From positions 1 to 62,379 of the forward strand of contig JAPKCM010000025.1 in assembly GCA_028822935.1 (NCBI GenBank): DNA of 62,379 nucleotides, given 5' to 3'. The translations under genes and the position numbers were made by a program. Of the stretch, positions 1 through 7,190 are shown in pieces. Numbering within the stretch: the first letter of the stretch is position 1; the number at the start of each line of letters is the position of its first letter. This DNA comes from Akkermansiaceae bacterium (GTDB taxonomy: Bacteria; Verrucomicrobiota; Verrucomicrobiia; Verrucomicrobiales; Akkermansiaceae). The notes under the pieces were generated by a model, which worked only from the letters and a program-made list of their open reading frames with translations, ran no database searches and was not told the origin of the DNA.

Positions 1-698
1 GTGACGCAAAGCCCGCAGGTGACGCAAAGCCCGCAGGTGACGCAAAGCCCGCAGGCGCAGCAGCACCAGCAGGCGGTAACAATAGCCCTAGTGGCGACAA
101 CCGTGGTGGCGGTGGCGGATTCAACCGTGGTGGCGACAACCGCGGTGGCGGATTTAATCGTGGTGGTGGAGGACGTGGTCCTCGCCGCGAACCACCCCCA
201 GCACCTACTGATAAGGACGGAAACGAGCTTACGGAAAAGGTCGTTTTCATTAACCGCTGTTCCAAGGTGGTAAAGGGTGGACGTCGTTTCAGTTTCTCTG
301 CTCTCGTTGTCTCCGGCAATTCCAAGGGAAGTGTCGGAGTCGGATTTGGTAAGGCAAATGAAGTTGCTGAGTGTATCAAGAAGGCTTCTGGCATTGCCAG
401 TAGAAGTCTTAAAAAGGTGAATCTTAGCGGAACAACGATCCCTCACGAAATCTATGCAGAATTCGGTGGCGGGAAGGTTCTTCTTAAGCCTGCTTCTCCC
501 GGAACCGGCGTCATCGCTGGTGGTGGAGTGCGTGCAGTTTGCGAAGCAGTGGGAATCACTGATGTTCTCGCAAAGTCTCTCGGATCCAACAATCACGCGA
601 ACGTGGTGAAGGCAACTCTCAAGGCCCTTAGCGAACTCCGCACCCGCGATCAAGTCTTTGCCCTTCGCGGCAGGACTAAAAATGAGAAAGCGATCTAA
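1..698 (+). CDS. rpsE: 30S ribosomal protein S5, 5'-partial, with Gly/Arg-rich N-terminal extension
   Basis: Component of the small ribosomal subunit that helps set decoding accuracy. The frame is open from base 3, so the true start lies before the window. The conserved S5 body begins near base 231 ([19 protein letters not shown]) and runs to the stop at 696-698, with the typical motifs [21 protein letters not shown] and [12 protein letters not shown]. Ahead of it are at least 76 codons of low complexity: three DAKPAG hexapeptides (3-56), then a Gly/Arg/Asn-rich stretch with GGGFNRGG-type repeats (about 75-180) and a Pro-rich linker. Ordinary S5 proteins have no such extension. Another frame is also open over 1-273 but encodes no S5 sequence. 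The next gene is rplO, 52 bp downstream; rpmD, often found between them, is absent. Confidence 0.93.
   Translation, partial: DAKPAGDAKPAGDAKPAGAAAPAGGNNSPSGDNRGGGGGFNRGGDNRGGGFNRGGGGRGPRREPPPAPTDKDGNELTEKVVFINRCSKVVKGGRRFSFSALVVSGNSKGSVGVGFGKANEVAECIKKASGIASRSLKKVNLSGTTIPHEIYAEFGGGKVLLKPASPGTGVIAGGGVRAVCEAVGITDVLAKSLGSNNHANVVKATLKALSELRTRDQVFALRGRTKNEKAI
3..56 (+). repeat. 18-bp tandem repeat, three units, inside rpsE
   Basis: Three direct copies of an 18-bp unit at 3-20, 21-38 and 39-56; the third differs only in its last base. In the rpsE frame each unit encodes Asp-Ala-Lys-Pro-Ala-Gly. The array may continue upstream of the window. The near identity suggests recent slippage, so copy number may vary between strains. 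Confidence 0.9.
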
Positions 699-750
699 AT
701 TAGAGGACTTCTCAATCGTTCATTAGTAAAATATTAAATCATTCATTTCC

Positions 751-1194
751 ATGAATCTCCATAATCTCTCTCCCAATCCTGGGGCAAAACATCGTCGTAA
801 GCGTTTAGGTTGCGGTGAAAGCTCTGGCCTTGGTAAGACCTCGGGTCGTGGCCACAAAGGACAAAAGTCCCGCTCCGGCGGTGGTGTTCGTCCTGGCTTC
901 GAAGGTGGCCAGATGCCCCTTCACCGTCGTCTTCCTAAGCGTGGATTTAGTAATCTCCAGTTCCGCGACACCGTTGCAATCGTGAACGTTTCTCAGCTTG
1001 AGGAATTTTTCGATGATGGTGCCGACGTCAATGAGGCCGCTCTTCGTGATGCTGGCCTCATTAAGGGACAGGCTGACAAGATCAAGCTTCTTGGTCAGGG
1101 TGAACTCAGCAAGAAGCTGAAGGTCACTGTTGATCTTGCAAGTGCTTCCGCTAAGGAAAAGGTCGAGAAGGCAGGGGGCTCCGTCGAGCTCTAA
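751..1194 (+). CDS. rplO: 50S ribosomal protein L15
   Basis: Large-subunit ribosomal protein that binds 23S rRNA late in assembly. At 147 aa it has the usual length. The N-terminal basic region (MNLHNLSPNPGAKHRRKR), the GLGKTSGRGHKGQKSRSG signature and the FEGGQMPLHRRLPKRGF motif are all present. It lies between rpsE and secY as in other bacterial spc operons. The 20 bases before the ATG (attcatttcc) contain no purine-rich Shine-Dalgarno sequence. Confidence 0.97.
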   Translation: MNLHNLSPNPGAKHRRKRLGCGESSGLGKTSGRGHKGQKSRSGGGVRPGFEGGQMPLHRRLPKRGFSNLQFRDTVAIVNVSQLEEFFDDGADVNEAALRDAGLIKGQADKIKLLGQGELSKKLKVTVDLASASAKEKVEKAGGSVEL

Positions 1195-1217
1195 GCTGCT
1201 TGCGATTCACAAACCCT

Positions 1218-1670
1218 GTGAACACTTCCTTATCACGCTTTACAACGTTGGGCCCGATTTCCCGGGCTGCAGCGTTTTTTGCGTTTTTACTTTTCTCGTT
1301 ATTGACCACTTCCTGCGAAAAGAAAGTATCCCACCAAGCGCTCATGAAAGAGCAGGCCGGGATCTATCAGGAAATGGCTTTGATTCTCCAGGAGATGTCT
1401 CTCGATGGGCAGATCAATGAAGGAGAGGGAAAGCTCAACGGTTTGATCGCTGCTTTTCAAGCAAATCGCTCAACTCTCGCAGGCCTTCCCAAACCAAACG
1501 AAGAGGATCAATTGAAACTGGCAGCTCTCCCCGAGTTGTCTGAAGGTCACAAGGTCTTTTTCGAGGCCCAAAGCGCCTTTTTTAGTTCCGAGCATTCTTC
1601 ACCTAAGATTTCCAACATACTTTCCGGACTCCACGAATCCACTGCGGTAGCAGGGGAGGGAGGTCCCTAA
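1218..1670 (+). CDS. small putative lipoprotein between rplO and secY
   Basis: I do not recognise a named family. A hydrophobic segment (AAAFFAFLLFSLLTTSC) ends in a lipobox-like LTTSC, which suggests signal peptidase II cleavage and lipid anchoring. The roughly 115 residues that follow are mostly helical and charged, with no catalytic motif. The frame opens just after the rplO stop. Start candidates are GTG at 1218 (chosen) and TTG at 1200; neither has a clear ribosome binding site. The gene ends 26 bp before secY, so it probably shares the ribosomal operon transcript. A lipoprotein at this position is not part of the classical spc operon, and whether it assists SecY is unknown. Confidence 0.65.
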   Translation: MNTSLSRFTTLGPISRAAAFFAFLLFSLLTTSCEKKVSHQALMKEQAGIYQEMALILQEMSLDGQINEGEGKLNGLIAAFQANRSTLAGLPKPNEEDQLKLAALPELSEGHKVFFEAQSAFFSSEHSSPKISNILSGLHESTAVAGEGGP

Positions 1671-1696
1671 CTAACTCTCAAAGATTCCCAACGAAT

Positions 1697-3202
1697 ATGA
1701 TTTCCGCATTCGCAAACACTTGGAAGATCCCCGAACTCCGGGATCGCATTCTGTTCACCATGGCGATGATTGTCATCGTCCGTCTTGGCGTGGCCATACC
1801 GCTTCCCGGCGTGAACATGGAGGTGATCTCCACCTGGCTTGATATCCAGGCGAAAGACAACGCGGACGGGGCAGGGGGTGGCATTGGTGCCATCCTGAAC
1901 GTTTTCTCCGGTGGAGGACTCCAAGCGATGGGACTCTTCTCACTGGGAATCATGCCCTATATTTCGGCATCGATTATGATGCAGCTTTTGAGCGCGGTGG
2001 TCCCCAAGTTAGCCCGCCTTAAGAAGCAGGATGGCGGACAGCAGAAGATTAACTCTTATACCCGCTACGTCACCATCGTCATTGCGACAGTGCAGGGTTT
2101 CTTCCTCGCTAAGTCTCTCGATAACCCAGAGAGTAATTTCCTTCTTCAGGGTATCGGAAAAGCGATCACCCAGGTCGGATCACCTTTGATTCCCGAATAT
2201 GGTCCCGGATTTATCGCGATGACGGTTCTCATCATCGTTTGCGGAACACTCTTCCTCATGTGGGTGGGTGATCAGATTACGGAGCGTGGTATTGGAAACG
2301 GAATTTCCCTAATCATCTCAGTGAACATTATTTCGGCCCTTCCGGGTGTGATCGTCACTCTCTGGGATACCTTCGTAGTCAAGCGCGCTGGAAATGCCTT
2401 TAGTCCGCTTCTGATTGTTCTTCTTGTGGTTCTCTTCCTTCTTGTCATTGCTGCGGTAATCGCGATCACCCAAGCTCAACGGCGAATAGCGGTGCAGTAT
2501 GCCCGTCGGGTTGCCGGCCGTCGTGAAATGGCAGGGGGCACTCAGTATCTTCCTCTCAAGGTGAACTATGCTGGTGTGATGCCCGTTATTTTCGCAACTG
2601 CCATTCTTCAGCTGCCAGCCACGATCATCGGTGGAATGTTCCCGAATAGTGATGCAGTGCGCACGATGATGGATCTGCTGTCTCCCAACGATATTTGGTT
2701 CTACATCATCTCTGGAACAATGATCTTCTTCTTCAGTTTCTTCTGGGTTGCGACGATGTTCCAGCCCAGTGAGATTGCCGAGAACTTGAAAAAAGGCGGA
2801 GGATACATTCCCGGTGTTCGTCCCGGAAAGCCAACCTCCGATTTCCTCGACTACACGATGACGCGTCTCACCTTCGCGGGTGCTATGTTCCTGACTCTCA
2901 TCTTCATGCTTCCTTACTTTATCGGGCTCGCTCTCGATCTTGGGGCTAATAGTCTCGTGACCTCGTTCTTTGGTGGCACCAGTCTACTCATTCTCGTCGG
3001 TGTTCTGTTGGACATGATGCGTCAAATTGAGACCCATCTTCTTCAGCGGCACTACGACGGTTTCCTTCGTAAGGGCAAGATCAAGGGGCGCAACCAACGG
3101 GCTGCTGCCGGGGCGCAGGCTTCCAGTTCCTCAGTCATCTATCTCTGGACCATCTTGGCTGTCATTATCCTCGTGGCTATCGTGGCTTCGCTCTACAACT
3201 AA
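1697..3202 (+). CDS. secY: protein translocase subunit SecY
   Basis: Central pore of the Sec translocon in the cytoplasmic membrane. The 501-aa product has about ten hydrophobic segments. Landmarks are the N-terminal ELRDRILFTMAMIVIVRLG, the TM2 region GIMPYISASIMMQLL, GNGISLII, and the C-terminal cytosolic motif RPGKPTSDFLDYTMTRLTFAG. It is longer than the 443-aa E. coli protein because of an insert in the first periplasmic loop (WLDIQAKDNADGAGGGIG), a longer region around residues 130-160 and a C-terminal tail. The ATG follows a pyrimidine/adenine-rich leader without a Shine-Dalgarno sequence. adk starts 8 bp after the stop. Confidence 0.97.
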   Translation: MISAFANTWKIPELRDRILFTMAMIVIVRLGVAIPLPGVNMEVISTWLDIQAKDNADGAGGGIGAILNVFSGGGLQAMGLFSLGIMPYISASIMMQLLSAVVPKLARLKKQDGGQQKINSYTRYVTIVIATVQGFFLAKSLDNPESNFLLQGIGKAITQVGSPLIPEYGPGFIAMTVLIIVCGTLFLMWVGDQITERGIGNGISLIISVNIISALPGVIVTLWDTFVVKRAGNAFSPLLIVLLVVLFLLVIAAVIAITQAQRRIAVQYARRVAGRREMAGGTQYLPLKVNYAGVMPVIFATAILQLPATIIGGMFPNSDAVRTMMDLLSPNDIWFYIISGTMIFFFSFFWVATMFQPSEIAENLKKGGGYIPGVRPGKPTSDFLDYTMTRLTFAGAMFLTLIFMLPYFIGLALDLGANSLVTSFFGGTSLLILVGVLLDMMRQIETHLLQRHYDGFLRKGKIKGRNQRAAAGAQASSSSVIYLWTILAVIILVAIVASLYN

Positions 3203-3210
3203 TAGGAACG

Positions 3211-3843
3211 GTGCCAACACAATCCCTTGTCTTCCTCGGAGCTCCGGCATCGGGGAAGGGGACACAGGGGAGAAGACTCGCCGAGCTTGGTGGGTTTTCT
3301 TATTTAAGCACCGGGGGACTCTTGAGAACTGCTCTCCGTGAAGGAACGGCGTTGGGAGAAAAAGCGCGGCCCTTTCTTGACCGGGGCGAATATGTTCCCG
3401 ATGAGGTGATGCTTCCTATGGTGATTGAATGGCTCGGTGCGTTGAAGGGGGCCGCAATTCTTGATGGATTTCCCCGGACTTTAGCGCAGGCTGAAGCACT
3501 GGATAGGACTTATCTTGAGATGGGACATCCTTTACCTCATTCGGTGTTTCTTGATGTTCCTCAAGAAGAACTTCGCCGTCGCGTCACCGGGCGGCTCGAA
3601 TGTGTCAGCTGTCACTGGGTGACTTCTCGCGGGGCTTTTGAGGTCTGTTCCAAATGCGGAGGAAAGATGGCTCCTCGTGCTGATGACGACGTTGTCCGCT
3701 TTGAAAATCGTCTCAATGAGTTTGAAAGATTGACCTTTCAGCTAGTCCGCTTCTATGAAGAGCAGGGACGACTGACTTTGATCGAGGCACTTGGTTCCCC
3801 CGAGGACATTCACACGGAACTTCGTCTAAAAATTTCACTGTAG
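3211..3843 (+). CDS. adk: adenylate kinase, zinc-LID type
   Basis: Interconverts ATP + AMP and 2 ADP in the cytosol. The P-loop is GAPASGKGTQ near residue 10. DGFPRTLAQAEAL carries the NMP-binding Arg. The LID domain has two Cys pairs (CVSC and CSKC), which should bind a structural zinc as in Gram-positive enzymes. Length 210 aa is normal. The AMP-binding motif usually written STGD(L/M)LR reads STGGLLR here, so the conserved Asp is Gly; the Thr and Arg are kept. Start is GTG at 3211, just after secY. The secY-adk-map order is the common bacterial arrangement. Confidence 0.95.
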   Translation: MPTQSLVFLGAPASGKGTQGRRLAELGGFSYLSTGGLLRTALREGTALGEKARPFLDRGEYVPDEVMLPMVIEWLGALKGAAILDGFPRTLAQAEALDRTYLEMGHPLPHSVFLDVPQEELRRRVTGRLECVSCHWVTSRGAFEVCSKCGGKMAPRADDDVVRFENRLNEFERLTFQLVRFYEEQGRLTLIEALGSPEDIHTELRLKISL

Positions 3844-3852
3844 CCAACTACC

Positions 3853-4665
3853 ATGGGTAAGAGATCTAGAATTCCAATTAAGACTCCTCAGGAGATTGAT
3901 CGTATGCGTGCCGCTGGAGCTCTTGCAAGCGAGGTCTTGCAAACAACGGCCAAATTCATTGAGGCAGGAAAGTCGACTCTTGAAGTCGATCAGTTCGCGA
4001 TGGAAAAGATTGCCGAGCTGGGAGCGAAGAGTGCCTTCTACAAATATCGTGACTTTCCCGGCCAGATTTGTATTTCGATGAACGAAGAGGTGGTTCACGG
4101 AATTGGAGGTGACCTCGTAATTAAAGATGGGGATCTCGTGAAGATCGACGTTGGAATTAAGCTACATGGCTGGATTGGTGATAATGCGGTCACGGTTCCG
4201 GTAGGAAAAATTAATGGGGAGCAAAAACGGCTCCTCGCAGCGACCGAAGAATCACTATTCATCGCAATCAGCCATGCACGCGATGGCGAGCGGCTTTCAG
4301 ATCTTTGCGGGTCGGTAGAAGAGTATGTCAATCGACATGGATTTACGGTCGTTCGCGATCTCGTTGGTCATGGTGTGGGGCGCCAGCTTCACGAAGAGCC
4401 GCAGGTGCCAAATTATCGTCCTCCGGGGAAGTCTCCTGTTTTGAAGGCTGGAATGATTCTCGCGATTGAGCCGATGGTGAATGCCGGAGTGGGGAGCGTC
4501 GATTGGTTGGATGATGGCTGGACTGTCGTGACGTCAGACCGTCGACCCTCGAGTCACTTTGAGCACACTGTTCTGATCACAAAAGGGGAGCCTGAAATAT
4601 TGACCTGGAGGCCTAGAACAGCGTTGCCTGCGCAACTAGGTATTCCGCCATTCTCGTCAACTTAA
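3853..4665 (+). CDS. map: methionine aminopeptidase, type I
   Basis: Removes the initiator methionine from nascent proteins. Pita-bread fold residues are visible: the active-site His in VVHGIGG, Asp in KIDVGIKLHGWIGDNAV, the metal-binding His in GHGVGRQLHEEP, and the two Glu in AIEPMVN and FEHTVLI. The N-terminal IKTPQEIDRMRAAGALA is typical. The last ~18 codons (from about 4612) overlap the 3' end of an IS4-type transposase remnant on the opposite strand, so this tail and its stop codon are probably supplied by the insertion. The catalytic core ends before that, and the enzyme is expected to be active. It is 9 bp downstream of adk. Confidence 0.95.
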   Translation: MGKRSRIPIKTPQEIDRMRAAGALASEVLQTTAKFIEAGKSTLEVDQFAMEKIAELGAKSAFYKYRDFPGQICISMNEEVVHGIGGDLVIKDGDLVKIDVGIKLHGWIGDNAVTVPVGKINGEQKRLLAATEESLFIAISHARDGERLSDLCGSVEEYVNRHGFTVVRDLVGHGVGRQLHEEPQVPNYRPPGKSPVLKAGMILAIEPMVNAGVGSVDWLDDGWTVVTSDRRPSSHFEHTVLITKGEPEILTWRPRTALPAQLGIPPFSST

Positions 4666-5262
4666 GAGCGTGAGCCAAGTAAGGATCAGCGGTTGGCTGT
4701 CGTTGTGGGGGTCCATTCGGACGTCGAGCCAGCTGGGATCGTAGTGTTCCACCCGCGCCAAGATGGAACTTTCTATTATGAATTCCTCGAAGTCACTGAA
4801 GGTTTTTTCCAAGCTCACTTGTCCTTTGTTTCTTTCAAATTTCGCCCGTAGCAGTTCGACGATTCCCAGTGCCAGAACTTGATAGATCATTGCCACCAAG
4901 ACGAGGGCCTGCAGATGATGTTCGTTGCTCTTGCGATCCAAGGCGCTGGAAAGACTCATCCCCTGTTTCCACGCACGGAAGATGATCTCGATGTTCCAGC
5001 GGCAAGTGTAGAGGTCCGCCACTGCTTGCGTATCCATCTTTTCGGCCGGGACATTGGTCGCGACAAGGTGCCAGCGGCACCGCTCCTTCTGCGCGGCGGT
5101 GAGGGTATGGCGCCTTTTATGGGCATTTTCTGTCACTTCGCGAAGGTTCTTTTCGGCGATCTCGGGCTTTGTCGTGATCGCCACAAGGCGCGCGGGCTTG
5201 GCTCCTTTGCCAAGGGTGACCTGCATATCGATGGTCGAGGCCTGGTGCATGACCATGGGTGT
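4613..5262 (-). mobile_element. IS4-family transposase remnant (C-terminal half, frameshifted)
   Basis: The minus strand from 5256 down encodes the C-terminal half of a DDE transposase. The IS4 signature Y-x2-R-x3-E-x6-K is present (YTCRWNIEIIFRAWK), carrying the catalytic Glu, but the N-terminal half with the two catalytic Asp residues is missing. An in-frame TAG lies at 5263-5265. The frame ends at 4657, but the adjacent frame continues with a good transposase C-terminus (DPYLAHALKLTRMAEYLVAQ, stop at 4613), so a ±1 indel occurred near 4690-4720. The element is dead. No terminal inverted repeats or target duplications could be identified. Confidence 0.82.
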
Positions 5263-5355
5263 CTACGCCGTGGTGCCAAACCGCTAGAGTGTCGCCAGAT
5301 CTTTTACGTTCAGTTTACACAGTGTTGCTTCCTCATCGATTACGGTGTGGAAGTA

Positions 5356-6489
5356 ATGAAAAGAAAACACCTCCTTGTCCTACTCGCTGGTTCCCTAATC
5401 AGCCCTCTCTCCGCTCATAAAGTTGCACCCGGGGGGAAAAAGGAATGCAAGGTTCAGATCGCGATTCTTCTCGATACCTCAGGGAGTATGAATGGACTGA
5501 TCGAGCAAACCAAAACGCAGCTGTGGAAAGTCGTTAATACCTTTATCGAGGCCAAGAAAGCCGGGCAGGTTCCTTTTGTGGAAGTTGCGCTCTACGAATA
5601 TGGGAACAGCCGGCTCGACCACAAGGCCCATTGGGTTCGTCAGATTCAACCGTTAACGCGAGATCTCGATCAAGTGAGCGAAGATCTCTTTGGTCTCACA
5701 ACCTCGGGCGGGGATGAGTTTTGTGGTGCGGTGATCACGCGAGCGACGGCAGATCTTAAGTGGGATCCTTCACCTCAGGTTTACAAAGCGATCTTCATTG
5801 CGGGTAACGAGCCCTTCAATCAGGGGCCCATTCAACCTCAGGAAGCCTGCCGCGAGGCGATAGGAAAAGGAGTGGTGGTCAATACGATCCACTGCGGAGC
5901 GGAGAACGTTGGTCTTTCCGGCGGTTGGAATACCGGACAGTTGATCGCGGAGGGTAGCTTTTTGGTCATCAATCATAATGCCGCGGTGGCACACATCTCC
6001 GCGCCTCAGGACGCGCAAATCATGAAGCTCAATACTGCGATCAACGGGACCTATATCCCATATGGTAAAATCGGAGCGACGAAGAAAAATCAACAAATCG
6101 AGCAAGACGGAAACTCGGTGAAGAAAGAAAAAGCGGGTGCTCATGTGCAACGTGCCGTCACCAAGGCGACCTCTAATTACTGGAACGCAAGTTGGGATCT
6201 CTGTGATGCCTGTCATGCAGGAACAGTGGACTGGACCAAAGTGAAGGCCGCAGATTTACCCGAAGCGATGCGTAAACTCGACATCGAAGGGCGCAAAAAA
6301 TATGTCGCTGAGCATCAGGCCAAACGCGATGCCTTAAGGAAGAAAATTCAAGAACTCAACAAAGCCCGTACTGCCTTTGTCGCCAGGAAGGGAAAGGAAC
6401 TTGCGCAGGAAAATACGCTGGATTTTGCCGTCGCAAAAACCGTGCGTGAACAAGCGATGAAAAAAGGGTATCAATTCGAAGAGAAGTAA
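5356..6489 (+). CDS. exported von Willebrand factor A domain protein with a CxxCH motif
   Basis: Signal peptide KHLLVLLAGSLISPLSA, then a VWA domain with the metal-ion-dependent adhesion motif DTSGS (near residue 40) and a later Thr/Asp-containing stretch (TTSGGDEFCGAV). The C-terminal third is helical and charged, with a possible coiled coil. Residues 283-287 are CDACH (6202-6216), a form that can attach c-type heme in exported proteins, although a single motif may be chance. I chose the ATG at 5356 because the open frame upstream of it (back to 4879) is antisense to the transposase remnant. Substrate and partner are unknown. The gene lies 14 bp before a two-component regulator gene. Confidence 0.82.
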   Translation: MKRKHLLVLLAGSLISPLSAHKVAPGGKKECKVQIAILLDTSGSMNGLIEQTKTQLWKVVNTFIEAKKAGQVPFVEVALYEYGNSRLDHKAHWVRQIQPLTRDLDQVSEDLFGLTTSGGDEFCGAVITRATADLKWDPSPQVYKAIFIAGNEPFNQGPIQPQEACREAIGKGVVVNTIHCGAENVGLSGGWNTGQLIAEGSFLVINHNAAVAHISAPQDAQIMKLNTAINGTYIPYGKIGATKKNQQIEQDGNSVKKEKAGAHVQRAVTKATSNYWNASWDLCDACHAGTVDWTKVKAADLPEAMRKLDIEGRKKYVAEHQAKRDALRKKIQELNKARTAFVARKGKELAQENTLDFAVAKTVREQAMKKGYQFEEK

Positions 6490-6503
6490 GATGCTTCACG
6501 TCC

Positions 6504-7190
6504 ATGTCCATTCCTACGATTTTAGTTGTTGAAGATGACGCCGCAGTTCGTCGTGGCGTCGTCGATGCACTCACCTTTTCCGGATACCAGGTTCTCGCTG
6601 CGAGTGATGGTGCGGAAGGACGTGAACTGGCGCTGACGGCGCACTATGATTTGCTCCTGTTGGATCTCATTCTTCCTCACTTTACGGGCTTCGATATCCT
6701 CGAAGCCCTGGGGAAGGTGAGGGCTGGACAAGCGGTGATTATTCTTTCCGCAAAAGGGGAGGAAAATGATCGTGTGAAGGGGCTTAAGATGGGGGCTGAT
6801 GACTACGTTGTGAAGCCCTTCAGCGCTCGCGAACTTTTGGCCCGGGTAGATGCTGTGTTGCGCCGCGCGACCGAGAGGCAGCCGTTGGTAACCAGCCTGG
6901 AAGTGTGTGGCAGAGTGATCGATCTCAAGAGGGCGGAGATCCGCATCGCGGACGAAAAAGAGAACCTCTCGGAGAGAGAGGTCAGTTTGCTTCGCTATTT
7001 TCTCGCGAATCCGGATCGACCGGTGCCGCGCGATGAATTGCTGCGACATGTCTGGGGGATTGACCCTCATAAGATCGAAACACGCACCGTCGATATGCAC
7101 ATCGCCCACCTTCGCAAGAAGCTGAGGGATGACACTCAGGAAATCTTAGAAACCGTTCGAGGTCGCGGATATCGCCTCGCCTCGTCATGA
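6504..7190 (+). CDS. OmpR/PhoB-family response regulator
   Basis: 228 aa. The N-terminal receiver domain has the acidic pair VEDD, the phospho-acceptor Asp in LLLLDLILP, the Thr/Ser switch (ILSAKG) and Lys in VVKPFSARELLAR. The C-terminal winged helix (about 130-228) has LSEREVSLLRYF and the recognition region RTVDMHIAHLRKKL ending RGRGYRL. It should be phosphorylated by the kinase encoded immediately downstream, whose start codon overlaps its stop (ATGA), and bind promoters as a dimer. Targets are not evident; no obvious direct repeats were seen next to it. Confidence 0.94.
   Translation: MSIPTILVVEDDAAVRRGVVDALTFSGYQVLAASDGAEGRELALTAHYDLLLLDLILPHFTGFDILEALGKVRAGQAVIILSAKGEENDRVKGLKMGADDYVVKPFSARELLARVDAVLRRATERQPLVTSLEVCGRVIDLKRAEIRIADEKENLSEREVSLLRYFLANPDRPVPRDELLRHVWGIDPHKIETRTVDMHIAHLRKKLRDDTQEILETVRGRGYRLASS

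Noticed and set aside
1-273. Open frame with repeated TQSPQV starting at base 1
   Set aside because: It is the out-of-frame reading of the rpsE extension; the S5 frame continues through the same DNA from base 3.
4879-5355. 159-codon N-terminal extension of the VWA protein
   Set aside because: It is antisense to the transposase remnant, and a signal peptide begins at 5356.
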